Assembly (NCBI GenBank): GCA_002633025.1
Contig: NMRB01000142.1
Span: 296,935 to 360,934, forward strand
DNA from: Notospermus geniculatus
Lineage: Eukaryota > Nemertea > Pilidiophora > Heteronemertea > Lineidae
Reading direction: 5' to 3'
DNA: 64,000 nucleotides
In this document: positions 59,800 to 64,000 of the stretch, piece after piece
Layout: every line of letters starts with the position of its first letter
How positions within the stretch are numbered: position 1 is the first letter of the stretch
Notes under the pieces: model-generated
The model's input: the letters and a program-made list of their open reading frames with translations, nothing else
The model's database searches: none
What the model was told of the DNA's origin: nothing
Program-made: the position numbers and the translations under genes

Positions 59800-62700
59800 A
59801 AAAGGCGTTGAACATTGGCATATTGCACACCAACTCTGAATAGCTCAATTTAATTGGTCCTAATTTCAGGAATGATTCCTCTTGGTTTTCGACACCGATT
59901 CGAATTGTTGCACAAGGAAGAAGGAATGTACATGTTGGTGTGTGGGCTTTTAGTAGGCTGTATATCTACATTTAGCTGACGACGATGAAGGCTCCTTCAC
60001 GGATTGATCCTTCAGTATACATCATAAACTGGTAAATGTAATGGAAAGTACAAGTCGACAAGTATGTCGGCAAACATTTCATGGACAGCCATACACAGTC
60101 ATCGAGAGCTCTTGTCGAAGTTAACAGAAGCAGGTGTCCATCCCTGTCATATCGTCTGTTATCTGCGGTTTTGTCCCTTGTTTGTTTACCATTGTCTTCT
60201 GTTTGTCACCAAGCTATATCGGTGCGGATGAGTGAAATTTCCATTCGGTTTGTTTACAAGGCTGTGATTGGTCCGTGCACTGACTGGCGTCAACGTTTCG
60301 AGAGACAAGTAAGCGTTGTTGGTGTCGGTATATATGCGTGCTTGCAGAAGGCTTTGTTGCATGCGCGTAAATTTGGACACCAATGGTGTTGTGCGTGTAT
60401 ATTATATCGCTCACGACCCGAGTGCCGAATTTCATTCTGTCTTTACCAATTCTGGACGGCGTAGTCATTCCGGAGCCACTTCTATATTAACTATGTTTAC
60501 TTAAGTGACAGGTTTCGAAATAAATTTGAAAAAAGTTACAACAATAAATGGATGGATGTTTGCACAAAAAGTGTTGGGGCACATTTGAAAGTTACCAACC
60601 GAAGCCAACGTTGTTCTTGGTCATGATTTGACAAGATGCTAGAGAGAGCGCTGAATCACGGGTGAACCAACCACAAAAGGAATGCCCCCTGCCTTTGTCT
60701 GTTTACAGTCCCAGCAATGTTGACTTAGCGAATCCTCCTTTCAACCAGCTCTGACCGTTTGTTAGAGAGAATTCCAATGCAATGAAGGCATGATTTATTG
60801 TAAGTTTCGCTACCACACGGAACAAGTTTCCAACTACTGCTTCCCCTTTTAGGGGCCTAGTCATGGCGTGATCGCTGCTCAAATCATCAAATTGGTGGCG
60901 ACTGACTAGAACATCAATGCTATCGGCAACTGTCATGGTGCTCTTCACCCCACAGTTATCACGCTTGAACAGTTACCAATACGTAAGATAAGTAATGGCA
61001 AGGAAACATGATATTTCTCAGCTCAGTCTTTACGATTGCGGAACACCCATGATGGAAATCTGTGGCCTGTTAATTTTTGCCTTTTCTACCACTTTAGGGG
61101 ACAACGTTTTCAGCTTATGAAACATGAAGACCTTGGCATCAAATGCTTTGAATGAATCAAGGACGCTAATGCTGACGACGAGGAAGGCATTGCGGCCCTT
61201 TGCGATACTTAGGGTTTCCCCGCCTGCTTGGAGGCAGCGCACAATGTCATGTACCAGTCACAGAGACGAGGATTGGGAGCACCGTAACTCACATGACCCA
61301 CCGGTCCTCCTACAATTCCGTCCTCGAACGGACGGGGGCGACATCAACTGCCTCTCCAACCTCCAGATCTTCTCAACACTTTGCCAGTTCTACACATCCA
61401 TTCTACAGAAAGATTGTAAGATGAAAACGTTGTGAACATTGTCCCCTGTCCATGGTCTTAATGGGTTAATCCGCTGGACAATCATGCCACTGTCTTCGTC
61501 GTTATCTTTCAATCTCAATGCAGCGCACAAAGCGTGACATTCTTACAGACTACCACAATGACTTATTATGCTCGTCCATAGCAAAGACACACAGCCGAAA
61601 CCTTCCAAATTGACAAGTTTGACAGCGGTATTTTAGTGCGACGATCCCCGTTTTTCATAGGGTCGGTGTGTAAGCGTTCAAAATAAATGGGTATAGTGTA
61701 CCATTGGTGCATGATGATATGGGAAAATATCAGTACACATTGTATCTTTATCAGAAACTGGTGACGTTGCATATAAAAGTACGCCTACATCTGATATAAT
61801 CTACTTTATCCCCGGTTTTTGTATTATGGGCACTTCACCTAAAACGAGATAGTGGGAAGAAATGATGAACTTATGTGATACGCCCGGATGCAATTTTCCA
61901 ACTCGTTGTACGCCAACGAAAGACCAAACGGCTTCAAAGGTGGTTTGGACAGTGTACCCCCTTCCAATATCGACACCAGCGAAGTACATGGGTTTTCAGT
62001 AATTCATCGTTTGAAATATCTCACTCTTCGTGAAGTAGTTTGGCAGCAACGTGGACAAGGTCAATATTGACGGTCTATCTTCCGACACAATTACCATTCC
62101 GTGACACTGCCACCCCAACAGCAAACATTCAACCATTACATCCTTTCGCAACATTTACTTTCGACGAACATTTCTATATCTCCATTCTTTACTATCTTTT
62201 ACCTCTATATTTCATTTCTTTGAGAGAATGTCGCTTTATGCACGGATCCTGTCTAAAGCTTGCATTCCTTCTCTCTGTACACACCTACGTCAATATCTGT
62301 TAATTGTTTACCGAAGACGTTACCATTCTTTGGCGGACAACACAACCGTATCAACTTTCGTTTCGCTTCCAACATACTGTTTGTTTTCCCATCTTTACCA
62401 AACCTGTTCAGACCTGCTGAAAGACCATCTTTAGAGGGCATCCATAGAGCAATAATCTTACCAGTTTCATCAATCGATTTGGTGATTTTCAACTTATGTA
62501 ACAGAAGAAGTACAACGTGTGAACTGTACCGGAAGTGAAATTACTCAAAGCTAGATGTAACATTTGAAGATGTAACAATTTTCAATGGTAATGGTAGCCA
62601 AGAAGTCGGAGGTGTGATTGATAAAGTTTCCCCATCAATCTCACTTGTTTTCAGTACATTGAACCTGAAAAAGACAGAACACCAGCAGACGACAATGGCG

Positions 62701-64000
62701 ACCAATCAAACCCCAGTCTCATACACAAGGAGAAAAATAGGACGAACTGTAAATATTTGCTTCTTTCTTGAAGTGGAATCATTCAAATCGTGCTATCCAG
62801 GTGTGAAAAATAAATTTGATTTCTTCTCCATGGCTGAAGTTGATTTCACCACAGGAATGACAGGTTTGCTGCTGTTTCCCATGCATGCTCACGTGTTGTT
62901 TCACCTGAAATTCGTGGGTGATGCTGAAATGTGGTGATTGAATTTCGGGTACGCCGTACGGTCGACGTCAACCTCAGCCCAAAGATGATTTATCCATGCA
63001 ACAGTGTAGGTGGAAGTCTGTGCTAATGCCAACTGGAGTTGAGGTTGTTTAACTTCCGCCTTATTTTTCAATACCGTTTTCTACCTCGGCCTCATTTATC
63101 TTCAAATCCGCGCAAATGTCACTGAAATTGTGTTAAACAATCACTGGGAACGAGGTCCCCATCGTCTGCACCCTGCGGGGAAAAGGATGACGAATAAGGC
63201 GTGAAATTTCAACAACTTGATTATTACGTAATATTTCACGGGCACAAAGTGGCCGTCCTTTGACGACATCACGTCTGCAATGACGGGGAAAATATCTCAT
63301 CGTCTGCCATTGTCCCTGCAGCTGATCCCTTCCTTTATTACCCCGCATCTCGAGTCCAAATATTTCCATCAAATCCGTCGCTAATCCTCTCCGCGATTTC
63401 AAAGTTTGCTCAGTTGCTAGGAATAGGACCAGGAGAACTTCACATAAGAGAATTATTGACTTTGCAAAATTACCCTTCTTTTCTTCCCCTTATTCAAGAG
63501 CACGCGGCTTGTGCGTGAGGAATTTCGTGAGAATTTTAAGCGCGAGGAAGAACATCACATTTTACCAACTTCAACCATAAATGCACCTGGTCCGAATGAA
63601 AGAAATTTGGCTATATACATGTATTTGTTACGTCATAATTATCTTTTTCCAAGTGGTTGAACATCAACCTCGTTCACACATCCATCATCAGCGATGACGA
63701 CCTGGAACGAGGCTGAATCAGCTCTGACGATATTTTCACCGGATCAGTCATCAATTCGATTTCATCCGCTAAGAGGGTTATGTCCCTTTGTCACAACCCT
63801 TCCTCATCGAGCTAATTGGACATCTTGGGAAGCTCTCTGGGGGTTATGTAGATGTCAAGTGGGGGTTGCTCATTCTTGTCCAGCCCTTCTGCTTCAAGTC
63901 TCGGCTTGATATAGCTCATGAAACCCTCGTGTTGTAAGGGACGCTTGTCTATCATAAAAGGGATTTCCTGTCTAAGTTCCCTTATGGTATTATAGTACCC
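59800..64000. other. Unassigned stretch with unverified minus-strand frames
   Basis: Minus-strand frames at 62253-62541, 61030-61242 and 60703-60948 have protein-like composition but no family I can name and no clear splice sites. ACCGGAAGTGAAA (62528-62540) is a strong ETS-type site at the 5' edge of the first of these. Confidence 0.4.

Noticed and set aside
60081-60464. 127-codon plus frame with a hydrophobic N-terminal stretch
   Set aside because: The hydrophobic part begins some 20 residues after the start, there is no family match, and the opposite strand is also open.
60703-61242. Two minus-strand frames (60703-60948, 61030-61242), possibly a LINE ORF1-like piece
   Set aside because: The phrase KAKINRPQISIMGVP is faintly like ORF1-type proteins, but no zinc knuckle, reverse transcriptase or flanking LINE structure is present.
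62253-62541. 95-codon minus-strand frame with charged, protein-like composition
   Set aside because: There is no initiating ATG near the open end, no clear acceptor and no recognised family; the opposite strand is open too.

Overview
This 64 kb window looks like ordinary gene-poor nuclear DNA from an animal. It is AT-rich and has no long open frame: the longest, 190 codons, is assembled from two repeats. It also has no bacterial-style gene packing or operons. It is full of small transposon remnants: tRNA-derived SINEs, foldback and terminal-inverted-repeat MITEs, a LINE 3' tail and a mariner-like element. TAGGCCTA-type and GTACATGTAC-type palindromes recur. My impression is a marine invertebrate (echinoderm, hemichordate, lancelet or lophotrochozoan), but the sequence alone does not settle this.

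Coding content is limited to isolated candidate exons. The best are two ATG-initiated exons on the minus strand, at 43,028-42,829 (a leucine-zipper coiled coil) and 11,075-10,972 (a short basic peptide). Both end in a strong GT donor and both stop in phase 2 with a split AG codon, so they could be alternative first exons of one minus-strand gene whose body lies beyond the left edge. A cGMP-dependent protein kinase-like gene is my tentative guess. Weaker candidates are a signal-peptide-like exon (30,931-30,884, minus), a terminal exon at 59,537-59,319 (minus), a tandemly duplicated terminal exon at 53.2 and 54.4 kb (plus), and a duplicated open frame at 9.6 kb (minus).

Layout: 1-7 kb is unassigned sequence with one SINE and one MITE. 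7.3-10.5 kb is a 1.2 kb direct duplication. 11.2-17.1 kb is a 3 kb tandem duplication whose copies differ by clean transposon insertions. 17-22 kb is dense in SINEs, with a MULE-like element and several foldbacks. 22-27 kb is mostly unassigned. 27-30 kb holds another 0.8 kb duplication, a TTAAG-rich degenerate repeat and a mariner-like element. 31-35.5 kb holds a triple hairpin, a 150-bp satellite and a three-unit repeat. 35.5-42.8 kb is mostly intron-like with a LINE tail. 42.8-43.5 kb is a candidate first exon and promoter. 43.5-50 kb has no firm exon but carries a striking ladder of CCAAT boxes near 48.1 kb. 50.5-56.4 kb contains three more tandem duplications. 58.1 kb carries a telomere-like CCCTAA tract flanked by inverted repeats. 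59-64 kb has one candidate terminal exon and otherwise unassigned sequence.

The recurring theme is local head-to-tail duplication (at least six, from 170 bp to about 3 kb) in a transposon-rich, probably intronic and intergenic landscape.
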